In this document: positions 45,687 through 54,303 of the stretch, one piece after another
Position numbering within the stretch: the first letter of the stretch is position 1
Layout: each line of letters begins with the position of its first letter
The notes under the pieces: model-generated
Told to the model about the DNA's origin: nothing
Database searches by the model: none
The model's input: only the letters and a program-made list of their open reading frames with translations
NCBI RefSeq assembly: GCF_902859935.1
Contig: NZ_CADIKI010000010.1
Span: forward strand, 1 to 64,000
Source: Paraburkholderia fynbosensis
GTDB taxonomy: Bacteria; Pseudomonadota; Gammaproteobacteria; Burkholderiales; Burkholderiaceae
Length of the DNA: 64,000 nucleotides
Direction: 5' to 3'
Position numbers and translations under genes: made by a program

Positions 45687-46238
45687 ATGTTGAACCGTCA
45701 TCACGCCACAGCGGCCTCGAGCGCAGCGCCGGCCGCCGGACGTCTGCGCCGCGCGGCGCTCGTCTGCCTGAGCGCGTTGACGCTCGCCGGCTGCGCGCAG
45801 CCCTGGCAGCAGTATCAACCGGGAGCCGACGAATCGACCATCGTCGCGCGCCTCGGCCCGCCGCGCGAAGTCTACGACCTGCCGAACGGCGCCAGACGCC
45901 TGATGTGGCCAACCCAGCCGATGGGCGAAACGACCACCGCCGCCGACATCGACGCGGCCGGCAAGATCGTCAACGTGCGCCAGGTGCTGCAACCCAACGA
46001 GTTCTACCGGGCCGAAATCGGCAAATGGACCAAGAGCGACGTGCTGGTGAATTTCGGCCGCCCGGTCGAAACCGCGTATTTCCCGTTGATGAAGCGCGAA
46101 GTCTGGACGTATCGCTACCTCGAAGACAACGTCTGGTACATGATGTACAGCTTCTATTTTGACGAACAGGGCATCGTGCGGCTCACGCAGAAAACGCCTG
46201 ACCCGTTGCACGATCCGGGGCGCCGCAACATGTTCTGA
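45687..46238 (+). CDS. Outer-membrane lipoprotein with two BamE/SmpA-like repeats
   Basis: This 183-residue lipoprotein has a signal peptide of 35 residues with lipobox LAGC (lipidated C36). The mature part holds two similar units: ESTIVARLGPPREVYDLPNG and KSDVLVNFGRPVETAYFPL, each followed by a beta-strand pair (RRLMWPTQP and REVWTYRYL). This resembles the SmpA/OmlA/BamE fold. GGAGGA lies five bases before ATG 45687. A terminator follows, so it is monocistronic. True bamE is usually next to fur or recN, so this is more likely a BamE-like paralogue. Confidence 0.72.
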   Translation: MLNRHHATAASSAAPAAGRLRRAALVCLSALTLAGCAQPWQQYQPGADESTIVARLGPPREVYDLPNGARRLMWPTQPMGETTTAADIDAAGKIVNVRQVLQPNEFYRAEIGKWTKSDVLVNFGRPVETAYFPLMKREVWTYRYLEDNVWYMMYSFYFDEQGIVRLTQKTPDPLHDPGRRNMF

Positions 46239-46272
46239 GCGCTTGCCCGAACGCTATGCGCGGGCATCCACG

Positions 46273-46303
46273 AAGCCGCCTTCCTCGAGGCGGCTTTTTT
46301 TTA
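46273..46303 (+). terminator. Terminator after the lipoprotein gene
   Basis: AAGCCGCC pairs with GGCGGCTT around TTCCTCGA, followed by a run of T. The stem and the T-run give a strong plus-strand terminator. Confidence 0.9.
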
Positions 46304-46392
46304 TTTATTTATTGCGCATACCCGCGAATTTTGTTCGGGCACAGCTGATTTATTTTTTGATAGAAAGGCATTCGTAAGCATTAATTCGGCGC

Positions 46393-46466
46393 CGGCTCCC
46401 TGAAGAGCAGCAGGGCACAGCCCCGTGATCCGGCACCGAAAGGGTGCTCTCTCACTTACGGAGCCG
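46393..46466 (+). promoter_or_regulatory. Structured leader of the carbonic anhydrase gene
   Basis: CGGCTCC (46393-46399) is complementary to GGAGCCG (46460-46466), which contains the only ribosome site (GGAG) nine bases before ATG 46473. Between them are two local hairpins: CCCTG/CAGGG and GCACC/GGTGC with a GAAAG loop. The CCCTG arm overlaps two bases of the long-range stem, so the two pairings may compete. It is a candidate translational switch. Confidence 0.45.
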
Positions 46467-46472
46467 CTATCG

Positions 46473-47108
46473 ATGAACCGTCCCAAACGTCTGCTGGTCG
46501 CCAACGTTGCATGGGCGCATGAAACCGCCGCGCGCAACCCCGGTTTTTTTCGTGACCTGGTGCGTGGCCAGAACCCTCATGTGCTGTGGATCGGCTGTTC
46601 GGACAGCCGCGTGCCCGCCGAAACCATCACGCAATGCGAGCCCGGTGATCTGTTCGTCCACCGCAACATCGCCAACCTCTTTCATCCGGGCGACGACAAC
46701 TCCGCGAGCGTCCTCGAATACGCGGTGCGGGTGCTGAAGGTCGGCCATGTGATCGTCTGCGGCCACTACGGCTGCGGCGGCGTGCGCGCCGCGCTGCTGC
46801 CACCGGACCCGGGGCTACCGCACGTGAATCGCCGGATCGCGCCGCTCTGCGCGCTCGCGAAAACGCTTCGCGAGGAACTGCATGGCCACGCGAGCGAACG
46901 TGAGCGTGTCGATCGCCTCGCCGAACTGAACGTGCTCGAACAGGTACGCCGGCTGCGCGCGAGTCCAATCGTGCTGGAAGCCGATCCGGCGCCGCTCGTC
47001 CACGGCTGGATCTTCGCGCTCGACGATGGGCGCATCAAGGTCCTGACGTCCGGCTATGAAGCCGACGACGCGACGACCTGCACGACCGCCGCCCATAGCG
47101 CCGCCTAG
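46473..47108 (+). CDS. Beta-class carbonic anhydrase
   Basis: This 211-residue enzyme has the beta-class zinc set C42, H98 and C101 (WIGCSDSRVPAE; VCGHYGCGGV), with the Asp-Arg pair D44-R46 that gates the active site. It interconverts CO2 and bicarbonate in the cytoplasm. ATG 46473 is supported by the GGAG at 46460-46463 and the family start (MNRPKRLLVANVAWA). The next gene, 100 bases away, is a SulP anion transporter, suggesting a bicarbonate supply or pH module. Confidence 0.9.
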   Translation: MNRPKRLLVANVAWAHETAARNPGFFRDLVRGQNPHVLWIGCSDSRVPAETITQCEPGDLFVHRNIANLFHPGDDNSASVLEYAVRVLKVGHVIVCGHYGCGGVRAALLPPDPGLPHVNRRIAPLCALAKTLREELHGHASERERVDRLAELNVLEQVRRLRASPIVLEADPAPLVHGWIFALDDGRIKVLTSGYEADDATTCTTAAHSAA

Positions 47109-47208
47109 CGCACAGCGCCGTGCGCCGCGTCGTTCGAACCGCCGCTGGAACCGAAGCCGGTCCAGCCCTTTCCAGCCATCTGCCGCCATCCCTTACCGCA
47201 CCGACACC

Positions 47209-48789
47209 ATGAACCTTCAGGCTTTTTTCTCCACGTTTCAGCGCGATCTGCTAGCGGGCACGGTCGTTTTTCTGGTGGCGTTGCCGCTCTGTCTGGGCAT
47301 CGCCAATGCCTCGGGTGTCGAACCGTTCGCCGGGCTGGTATCGGGCATCGTCGGCGGGCTGGTGGTGGCCGTGCTGAGCGGCTCGCGCCTGAGCGTGAGC
47401 GGACCGGCGGCGGGTCTCGTCGTGATCGTCGTCGACGGTATCGCGCAACTTGGCAGCTTTTCCGCCTTCCTGCTGGCCGTGCTGCTGTCCGGCGCGATCC
47501 AGTTCGGCTTCGGCATGCTCAAGGCCGGCCGGTTCGCCGCCTATGTGCCGTCGCCGGTCATCAAGGGCATGCTCGCGGCCATCGGCGTGCTGTTGATCGT
47601 CAAGCAATTTCCCCTCGCGCTTGGGTGGGTCGGCGCTCACGCGTCGTCCAGAGCGCAAGCCGCGGCTCAGGCGGGCGGCTCGGTCGCGACAGGGTTCGGC
47701 TCGATCTCGCTGACGGCCGGCTTGATCACGTTGCTGTCGCTCGCGATCCTGGTCGGCTGGGAAACCCGCGCGCTGCGTCGCTTCGCGCTGGTGCGCCTCG
47801 TGCCGGCGCCGCTCGCGGTGGTGCTGCTGGGAATTGGCGCGACGTTGCTGCTGAGTCTGCTGGCGCCGTCGCTCACGCCGCCTGCCGAACATCGGGTCGC
47901 GCTGCCTTCATTGGAATCGTTCGCGGCGCTGCGGCTCGCGCTCGAATGGGCCGACTTCGGGCCGCACTTCGCACAACTCGTCAATCCCGATGTCTGGCGG
48001 GTCGCCATCACGCTCGCGATCGTCGCGAGTCTTGAAACGCTGTTGAGCCTGGAAGCGATCGAGCAGATCGATCCCGAACGACGCGCCGCGCCGCCGGATC
48101 GCGAGTTGAAGGCACAAGGCGTGGGCAATCTGATCGCGGGCGCGATCGGCGGCCTGCCGATCACGTCGGTGATCGTGCGCAGCTCCGCCAACGTGCACGC
48201 GGGTGCGCAGAGCCGGCTGTCGGCGATCATTCACGGCGTCCTGCTGCTGGTCAGCGTGTTTGCGCTGACCAGCGTGATTAATCTGATTCCGCTCGCCTGC
48301 CTTGCGGCGATCCTGATCTTCACGGGGCTGAAGCTCGCCAAGCCGTCGTTGTTCGTCGCTATCGCAAGGCAGGGGTTTGCGCCGTTCGCACCGTTCATCG
48401 TCACGCTGCTCGGCGTGCTTGCGACCGACCTGCTGATCGGCATCGTGCTCGGCATTCTGTGCAGCGTGCTGCTCGCGCTGTATGCGAACCTGCGCAGTCC
48501 GATCGTGCTCGCGCAACATGGCGATCACTATCTGCTGTCGTTCCGCAAGGATGTGTCGTTTCTCGGCAAGGTGCCGCTCAAGCATTACCTGCGGCAGATT
48601 CCCGACGGCGCCACCGTGATCGTCGACGCGACGCGCGCCGATTTCGTCGACCACGATGTGCGCGAGTTGCTCGACGCGTTCGTCGTCGATGCGCCGCGCC
48701 GCGGGATCGCCGTCGACGTGCGGCACCAGGTTCAGGCGCAGGCTCGCGCGGCACGCGGCTGGTCGATGCGGCGCACGGCGGCGCAATAG
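47209..48789 (+). CDS. SulP family anion transporter with C-terminal STAS domain
   Basis: This 526-residue inner-membrane protein has about 12-14 membrane segments (DLLAGTVVFLVALPLCLGIA, GSRLSVSGPAAGLVVIVVDG, YVPSPVIKGMLAAIGVLLIV) and a C-terminal STAS domain (about 440-515, HGDHYLLSFRKDVSFLGKVP). SulP members carry sulfate, bicarbonate or organic anions. Position beside a carbonic anhydrase favours bicarbonate, as in other carbonic anhydrase-SulP pairs; this is inference. No good ribosome site precedes ATG 47209. Confidence 0.85.
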   Translation: MNLQAFFSTFQRDLLAGTVVFLVALPLCLGIANASGVEPFAGLVSGIVGGLVVAVLSGSRLSVSGPAAGLVVIVVDGIAQLGSFSAFLLAVLLSGAIQFGFGMLKAGRFAAYVPSPVIKGMLAAIGVLLIVKQFPLALGWVGAHASSRAQAAAQAGGSVATGFGSISLTAGLITLLSLAILVGWETRALRRFALVRLVPAPLAVVLLGIGATLLLSLLAPSLTPPAEHRVALPSLESFAALRLALEWADFGPHFAQLVNPDVWRVAITLAIVASLETLLSLEAIEQIDPERRAAPPDRELKAQGVGNLIAGAIGGLPITSVIVRSSANVHAGAQSRLSAIIHGVLLLVSVFALTSVINLIPLACLAAILIFTGLKLAKPSLFVAIARQGFAPFAPFIVTLLGVLATDLLIGIVLGILCSVLLALYANLRSPIVLAQHGDHYLLSFRKDVSFLGKVPLKHYLRQIPDGATVIVDATRADFVDHDVRELLDAFVVDAPRRGIAVDVRHQVQAQARAARGWSMRRTAAQ

Positions 48790-48871
48790 TTCGCAGGACA
48801 TCCAGATACGCGCAAAACGCCGCGCTGATGGCGTCATGGCATGCGCACAGCAATCCAGGCGCACCAAAACA

Positions 48872-48903
48872 AAAGCCCCGCGCCTGCAACGGCACGGGGC
48901 TTT
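48872..48903. terminator. Bidirectional terminator between SulP and leuA genes
   Basis: AAAGCCCCG pairs with CGGGGCTTT around a 14-base loop, with A-runs on the left and T on the right. The flanking genes are convergent, so it serves both. Confidence 0.85.
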
Positions 48904-48946
48904 GCTTCGGCATAGACGGTCACGCCATCAGCGCGCCGCGCTCGCG

Positions 48947-50494
48947 TCACTCCGAGCGCTGCGGATTCAACTTGTCGACATTCGAATACAGCTTGTTGAG
49001 CGCCGAGATATAAGCCTTCGCGGAAGCCGCGACGATATCCGGATCGGTGCCCACGCCATTGACGATGCGCCCGCTCTTCGACAGGCGCACGGTCACCTCA
49101 CCCTGTGCCTGAGTGCCGGTCGTGATCGCGTTGACCGAGTACAGCAGCAGTTCCGAGCCGCTGCCCACTTCCGTTTCGATCGCGTTGAGCGTGGCATCGA
49201 CCGGGCCGTTGCCCCGCGCCTCGCCGGTGATCTCCTTGCCTTCCACCGAGAACACGACCTTCGCGTGCGGCTGCTCGCCGGTTTCCGAATGCTGCGACAG
49301 CGCCACGAACTTGTAGTGCTCCTTCTGCTGCGCTTCGGCCGATTCTTCAGTGACGATCGCGATGATGTCCTCGTCGAAGATTTCGGCCTTGCGGTCGGCC
49401 AGTTCCTTGAAGCGCGCGAACGCGGTGTTCAACTCCGCTTCGCTGTCGAGCGCGATGCCGAGTTCCTGCAAGCGCTGCTTGAACGCATTGCGGCCCGACA
49501 GCTTGCCGAGCACGATCTTGTTCGCGCTCCAGCCCACGTCTTCGGCGCGCATGATTTCGTAGGTGTCGCGCGCTTTCAGCACGCCGTCCTGATGAATGCC
49601 GGACGCGTGCGCGAACGCGTTCGCGCCGACCACCGCCTTGTTCGGCTGCACGACGAAACCGGTGATCTGCGACACCAGCTTTGAGGCCGGCACGATCTGC
49701 GTCGTGTCGAGGCCGAGTTCGAGGCCGAAATAATCCTTGCGGGTCTTCACCGCCATCACGATTTCTTCGAGCGACGTATTGCCTGCGCGCTCGCCGAGAC
49801 CGTTGATCGTGCACTCGACCTGGCGCGCACCGCCGATCTGTACACCCGCCAGCGAATTCGCCACCGCCATGCCGAGGTCGTTATGGCAATGCACCGAAAA
49901 CACCGCCTTGTGCGAGTTCGGAATGCGCTCGCGCAGCGTCTTCACGAGTTGACCATACAGCTCCGGCACGCCGTAGCCGACCGTGTCCGCGATGTTGATC
50001 GTGGTCGCGCCTTCGGCGATCACCGCTTCGAGCACGCGGCACAGGAAGTCCATGTCCGAACGGCTGCCGTCTTCCGGCGAGAACTCGACGTCGTCCGTGA
50101 ATTTGCGCGCAAAACGCACCGCCAGCTTCGCTTGCTCGAACACCTGGTCGGGCGTCATGCGCAGCTTCTTTTCCATGTGCAGCGGCGACGTCGCGATGAA
50201 CGTATGGATGCGGAAATGATCGGCCGGCTTGAGGGCGTCGGCAGCGCGCTGGATGTCCTTGTCGTTCGCACGGGCGAGCGAGCAGATCGTGCTGTCCTTG
50301 ATCAGCCCCGCGATCGTCTGGATCGAATCGAAGTCGCCGTTCGAACTTGCCGCGAAGCCGGCTTCGATCACGTCCACTTTCATCCGTTCGAGCTGCTTGG
50401 CGATGCGGATTTTCTCTTCCTTCGTCATCGACGCGCCGGGCGATTGCTCGCCGTCACGCAACGTCGTGTCGAAAATGATCAGTTTGTCGGACAT
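48947..50494 (-). CDS. leuA: 2-isopropylmalate synthase
   Basis: This 515-residue enzyme condenses acetyl-CoA with 2-oxoisovalerate, the first step of leucine synthesis. The TIM barrel shows DTTLRDGEQSPGASM (metal and substrate Asp/Arg) and the His ligands in SVHCHNDLGMAVAN; the C-terminal LeuA dimer/regulatory domain begins about residue 390 and would bind leucine for feedback control. ATG 50494 has GAGGAG nine bases upstream. It is downstream of ilvB-ilvH-ilvC and the lipid genes psd and pssA, with a terminator between pssA and leuA, so it is probably transcribed apart. Confidence 0.95.
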   Translation of the reverse strand: MSDKLIIFDTTLRDGEQSPGASMTKEEKIRIAKQLERMKVDVIEAGFAASSNGDFDSIQTIAGLIKDSTICSLARANDKDIQRAADALKPADHFRIHTFIATSPLHMEKKLRMTPDQVFEQAKLAVRFARKFTDDVEFSPEDGSRSDMDFLCRVLEAVIAEGATTINIADTVGYGVPELYGQLVKTLRERIPNSHKAVFSVHCHNDLGMAVANSLAGVQIGGARQVECTINGLGERAGNTSLEEIVMAVKTRKDYFGLELGLDTTQIVPASKLVSQITGFVVQPNKAVVGANAFAHASGIHQDGVLKARDTYEIMRAEDVGWSANKIVLGKLSGRNAFKQRLQELGIALDSEAELNTAFARFKELADRKAEIFDEDIIAIVTEESAEAQQKEHYKFVALSQHSETGEQPHAKVVFSVEGKEITGEARGNGPVDATLNAIETEVGSGSELLLYSVNAITTGTQAQGEVTVRLSKSGRIVNGVGTDPDIVAASAKAYISALNKLYSNVDKLNPQRSE

Positions 50495-50797
50495 GTCGGG
50501 GCTCCTCAGGAGTCGTTCAGATGGGGGATTGGATAGTGGAGTTCGGGTGTTTTGCGTGCGCTGGCGACGCTCGGCCGCTGACGCGGCACACGGAGGGCGA
50601 AATGATTGTCGACGATCAGTGCGGCAGCGGCGCCGGCACTCGCACGTGGGGACGGTATGCCGGCTTGCCGAGGCTCGCATTGCGACTCAAATGCGAGCCT
50701 GAACGCACGTTATCCGACGACTATAGCGGCATTCCCGCCGCCACGCAATTGGCGTCGGACCTGCCTTGGAAGCGTCGCCAGACAGGCCTGGCAAAAC

Positions 50798-50830
50798 AAA
50801 AAAACGGCACCCAGAAGGATGCCGTTTTTG
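50798..50830 (-). terminator. Terminator after pssA
   Basis: AAAACGGCA pairs with TGCCGTTTT around CCCAGAAGGA, with A-runs to the left and T to the right. It follows the minus-strand pssA gene. The 50495-50797 stretch upstream of leuA shows no gene I can support. Confidence 0.85.
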
Positions 50831-50862
50831 CATGTCGTGGCCAGGTGGACAGCCGCAGGCCG

Positions 50863-51735
50863 TTACCTGTCGTGCGCCACCGAGCGGGCTGGATTCGCCC
50901 TGCCGCGCAACGCCTGGTAGCCCCAGAACACATACCCGGACAAACCATACAGCACGAACAGGCCGAACAGCATCAGCGGCGGATCGGACGACACCAGCAC
51001 GAACGCGACCACGACCAGCAGGATCACGCCGAACGGCACGCGATGCCGCACGTCGAGTGCCTTGCCGCTATAGAACGGCGCATTTGACACCATCGTCACG
51101 CCGGCGTAGATGGTCAGCACGAACGCGACCCACGGCAGCCAGACCAACTTCAGCGGCACGCGGTTGTCGGTGGCGAGCCACACGAAACCGGCGATCAGCG
51201 CCGCCGCAGCCGGGCTCGGCATGCCCTGAAAGAAACGCTTGTCGACCACGCCGATGTTCGTATTGAAGCGCGCAAGCCGCAACGCCGCGCCCGAACAGTA
51301 GACAAACGCCGCAAGCCAGCCCCAGCGGCCGAGGTCCTTCAGAATCCACTCGTACATGACGAGCGCGGGCGCGACACCGAACGACACCATGTCCGACAGG
51401 CTGTCGAACTGCTCGCCGAATGCGCTTTGCGTATGCGTCATACGTGCGACGCGACCGTCCATGCCGTCGAGCACCATCGCCACGAAGATCGCGATGGCCG
51501 CGATTTCGAAGCGCACGTTCATTGCCTGCACCACGGCAAAGAAGCCGCAGAACAGCGCCGCCGTCGTGAACGCGTTCGGCAACAGATAAATGCCGCGCTT
51601 TCTCAGGAACTGCTGACGCTGCGCGCGCCGGCTCTCGACGGCCGGCGACTCCGCCACCATCGGCTTGTTGCGGCGGAACGGACGCGGTAGCGGTCCGCCG
51701 CTATTACGGGGTCGACGCGGTTTGAATGCGGCCAT
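50863..51735 (-). CDS. pssA: CDP-diacylglycerol-serine O-phosphatidyltransferase
   Basis: This integral membrane enzyme of 290 residues makes phosphatidylserine from CDP-diacylglycerol and serine. The CDP-alcohol phosphotransferase signature D-G-x2-A-R...G...D...D is complete (VLDGMDGRVARMTHTQSAFG, then FDSLSD). About eight membrane segments follow. AGGAGG lies seven bases before ATG 51735. It is 23 bases downstream of psd, and the two together make phosphatidylethanolamine. Confidence 0.93.
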   Translation of the reverse strand: MAAFKPRRPRNSGGPLPRPFRRNKPMVAESPAVESRRAQRQQFLRKRGIYLLPNAFTTAALFCGFFAVVQAMNVRFEIAAIAIFVAMVLDGMDGRVARMTHTQSAFGEQFDSLSDMVSFGVAPALVMYEWILKDLGRWGWLAAFVYCSGAALRLARFNTNIGVVDKRFFQGMPSPAAAALIAGFVWLATDNRVPLKLVWLPWVAFVLTIYAGVTMVSNAPFYSGKALDVRHRVPFGVILLVVVAFVLVSSDPPLMLFGLFVLYGLSGYVFWGYQALRGRANPARSVAHDR

Positions 51736-51758
51736 TCGAAAACCTCCTGTGTGCCGCT

Positions 51759-52397
51759 TTAGAGTTCAGCGAGGATCGTGGACGATGCGGACACCTTCTC
51801 GCCGATCGACACACGCGGACGGCTGCCCACCGGCAGATAAACGTCGACGCGCGAGCCGAACCGGATGAACCCGTAACGCTGGCCACGGGTAAGCGGCTCG
51901 CCTGCCCTGACGTAGCAAAGAATACGCCGCGCGATCAACCCGGCAATCTGCACCGATGTCACCGTCTGGCCGCCGGCCATTTCGATCACCACCGCATTGC
52001 GCTCGTTCTCAGTCGAGGCCTTGTCCACCGCGGCATTCAGATAGGCGCCCGGGAAGTATTCGACCTTGGAGATCGCGCCATCCACCGGCGAACGCTGCGA
52101 GTGGACGTTGAAGACGTTCATGAACACGCTGATCTTCAGCGCTTCACGATTCGCGTACGGATCGTGCGCGGTTTCGACTGCGACGATGCGGCCGTCGGCC
52201 GGGCACAGCACGGCGTTCGCCTGGGTGGGAATCGGGCGGGCCGGATCGCGGAAGAACTGCACTATGAAGATCAGGATCAGCCAGAACAGCCATGCAATCC
52301 CGAACCCCGCGAAGGCGTGAACCAGTAATGCAACGACAGCCGCGATGGCGATGAACGGCCAGCCTTCTCGCGCGATGATCGGATGAGGGTAATTCAT
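51759..52397 (-). CDS. psd: Phosphatidylserine decarboxylase, short form
   Basis: This 212-residue short-type decarboxylase cleaves itself at a Gly-Ser bond, here G181-S182 (FIRFGSRVDVYLP), to make the pyruvoyl cofactor. Other motifs are CPADGRIVAVET and FNVHSQRSPVDG, with H99 likely catalytic. Two N-terminal membrane segments anchor it. It converts phosphatidylserine to phosphatidylethanolamine. ATG 52397 is the family start. It follows ilvC and a terminator and leads into pssA. Confidence 0.92.
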   Translation of the reverse strand: MNYPHPIIAREGWPFIAIAAVVALLVHAFAGFGIAWLFWLILIFIVQFFRDPARPIPTQANAVLCPADGRIVAVETAHDPYANREALKISVFMNVFNVHSQRSPVDGAISKVEYFPGAYLNAAVDKASTENERNAVVIEMAGGQTVTSVQIAGLIARRILCYVRAGEPLTRGQRYGFIRFGSRVDVYLPVGSRPRVSIGEKVSASSTILAEL

Positions 52398-52434
52398 GGA
52401 TGGCTTCTGTATTTTTGTAAAACCGTAGGATAGC

Positions 52435-52476
52435 AAAAGCCGCCCAGGGTTCAGCACCCTTGGACGGCTTTTTGAT
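52435..52476 (-). terminator. Terminator after ilvC
   Basis: GCCGCCCAGGGT pairs with ACCCTTGGACGGC (imperfect) around TCAGC. On the minus strand the stem is followed by TTTT. It ends the ilv transcript before psd. Confidence 0.75.
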
Positions 52477-52538
52477 TTGTCCGGCCGCTGCGGGACTGCA
52501 TCAGCAGCACACCGCGCCGGACTCAAGCAGCAATTCGC

Positions 52539-53555
52539 TTAGTTCTTCGACTGGTCGACCAGCTTGTTCTTCGCGATCCACGGCATCATCGCGCGCAGCT
52601 TCGAACCGACCTGTTCGATCTGGTGCTCGGCCGTCAGACGGCGGCGCGATTGCAGCGTCGGTGCGCCTGCCTTGTTTTCGATGATGAAGCTCTTTGCGTA
52701 CTCGCCCGTCTGGATGTCGGTCAGCACGGCCTTCATCGCCTTCTTCGTTTCAGCCGTCACAATACGCGGACCCGTCACGTACTCGCCGTATTCGGCGTTG
52801 TTCGAGATCGAGTAGTTCATGTTCGCGATGCCGCCTTCGTAGATCAGGTCGACGATCAGCTTCAGTTCGTGCAGGCACTCGAAGTACGCCATTTCCGGCG
52901 CGTAACCGGCTTCCACCAGGGTTTCGAAGCCGGCCTTGATCAGGTCGACCGTACCGCCGCACAGAACAGCCTGTTCGCCGAACAGGTCGGTTTCCGTTTC
53001 TTCGCGGAAGTTCGTTTCGATGATCCCGGCACGGCCGCCGCCGTTCGCCGCTGCGTACGACAGCGCGATGTCACGTGCTGCGCCCGACTTGTCTTGCGCG
53101 ACAGCGATCAGGTGCGGCACGCCGCCACCTTGCGAGTAGGTGCCGCGAACCGTGTGGCCCGGCGCCTTCGGCGCGATCATGATCACGTCGAGATCGGCAC
53201 GCGGAATCACTTGACCGTAATGCACGTTAAAGCCGTGCGCGAATGCCAGCGCTGCGCCTTGTTTGGCGTTGGCGTGCACTTCCTTCGCATAGACTTCGGC
53301 GATCTGCTCGTCCGGCAGCAGCATCATGACGACGTCCGCACCCTTGACGGCTTCCGCCACTTCCTTGACTTGCAGGCCGGCGTTCTCAGCCTTGCTCCAC
53401 GATGCGCCGCCCTTGCGCAGACCGACCGTGATGTTCACGCCGCTTTCCTTCAGGTTCAGCGCGTGCGCATGGCCTTGCGAGCCATAGCCGATGATGGTGA
53501 CTTGCTTGCCCTTGATCAGGGAGAGGTCGGCGTCCTTGTCGTAGAAAACTTTCAT
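52539..53555 (-). CDS. ilvC: Ketol-acid reductoisomerase (class I)
   Basis: This 338-residue class I enzyme converts acetolactate or acetohydroxybutyrate to the dihydroxy acids with NADPH and Mg2+. The Rossmann motif IIGYGSQGHAHALNLKESG and the metal-binding knotted domain (FGEQAVLCGGTVDLIKAGF, with Asp/Glu ligands) are intact. Length is typical of the short class. It follows ilvH across 145 bases on the same strand, with no gene seen between. Confidence 0.96.
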   Translation of the reverse strand: MKVFYDKDADLSLIKGKQVTIIGYGSQGHAHALNLKESGVNITVGLRKGGASWSKAENAGLQVKEVAEAVKGADVVMMLLPDEQIAEVYAKEVHANAKQGAALAFAHGFNVHYGQVIPRADLDVIMIAPKAPGHTVRGTYSQGGGVPHLIAVAQDKSGAARDIALSYAAANGGGRAGIIETNFREETETDLFGEQAVLCGGTVDLIKAGFETLVEAGYAPEMAYFECLHELKLIVDLIYEGGIANMNYSISNNAEYGEYVTGPRIVTAETKKAMKAVLTDIQTGEYAKSFIIENKAGAPTLQSRRRLTAEHQIEQVGSKLRAMMPWIAKNKLVDQSKN

Positions 53556-53700
53556 GTCGGTTCCTTGGCTAAATTCGATGAATCAGTGAAATGCAAATAC
53601 TGCGAATAGTGTGTTGCTGGCCGGGTTCGTCATGCACTGCCCGAGCTCGATCGAAACGTTTGGTCACGGCGCCCCAGGCACGACACCCGGGCGCCGCGCG

Positions 53701-54192
53701 TCAGACCTTCAGAATGCGCTCGCCGCGCCCGATGCCCGAGCTGCCCGTACGGACCGTCTCGAGAATCGCCGTGGAATCGAGCCCTTCGATGAAAGCGTCG
53801 AGCTTGTCGCTCGCACCCGTCAGTTCGATCGTGTAGGTCTTTTCAGTGACGTCGATGATGCGGCCGCGGAAAATATCCGACATCCGCTTCATTTCCTCAC
53901 GTTCCTTGCCGACCGCCCGCACCTTGATCAACATCAGCTCACGCTCGATGTGGGCGCCCTCGGTAAGGTCGACCACTTTCACCACCTCGATCAGGCGGTT
54001 CAGATGCTTCGTGATCTGTTCGATCACGTCGTCCGAGCCAATTGAGACGATGGTCATGCGCGACAGCGAACGGTCTTCGGTCGGAGCCACCGTCAAGGTT
54101 TCAATGTTGTAGCCGCGTGCCGAGAACAGACCCACCACGCGTGACAACGCGCCCGGTTCGTTTTCCAGCAGGACGGAAATGATGTGTCTCAT
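53701..54192 (-). CDS. ilvH: Acetolactate synthase small (regulatory) subunit
   Basis: This 163-residue subunit has an N-terminal ACT domain (MRHIISVLLENEPGALSRVV, GLFSARGYNIETLTVAPTED) that binds valine and inhibits the enzyme. A C-terminal domain (about 85-160) follows, which stimulates the catalytic subunit. It is 111 bases downstream of ilvB on the same strand, so the two subunits are co-expressed. Length is standard. Confidence 0.95.
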   Translation of the reverse strand: MRHIISVLLENEPGALSRVVGLFSARGYNIETLTVAPTEDRSLSRMTIVSIGSDDVIEQITKHLNRLIEVVKVVDLTEGAHIERELMLIKVRAVGKEREEMKRMSDIFRGRIIDVTEKTYTIELTGASDKLDAFIEGLDSTAILETVRTGSSGIGRGERILKV

Positions 54193-54303
54193 GATTCGCT
54201 TCTTCCAGATGTTTGTCGATGTCTGCGAGCCGCCTTGCGCCCCTTCGTCCGCGTTCGCCCTTCGTGAAGGCGCGCGTGACGAAGCCGGCGTCGGAAACGG
54301 TCG

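Noticed and set aside
49347..49814. Other-frame minus-strand readings inside leuA and several similar overlaps
   Set aside because: They are alternative frames of real genes with Arg-rich composition and no start signals.
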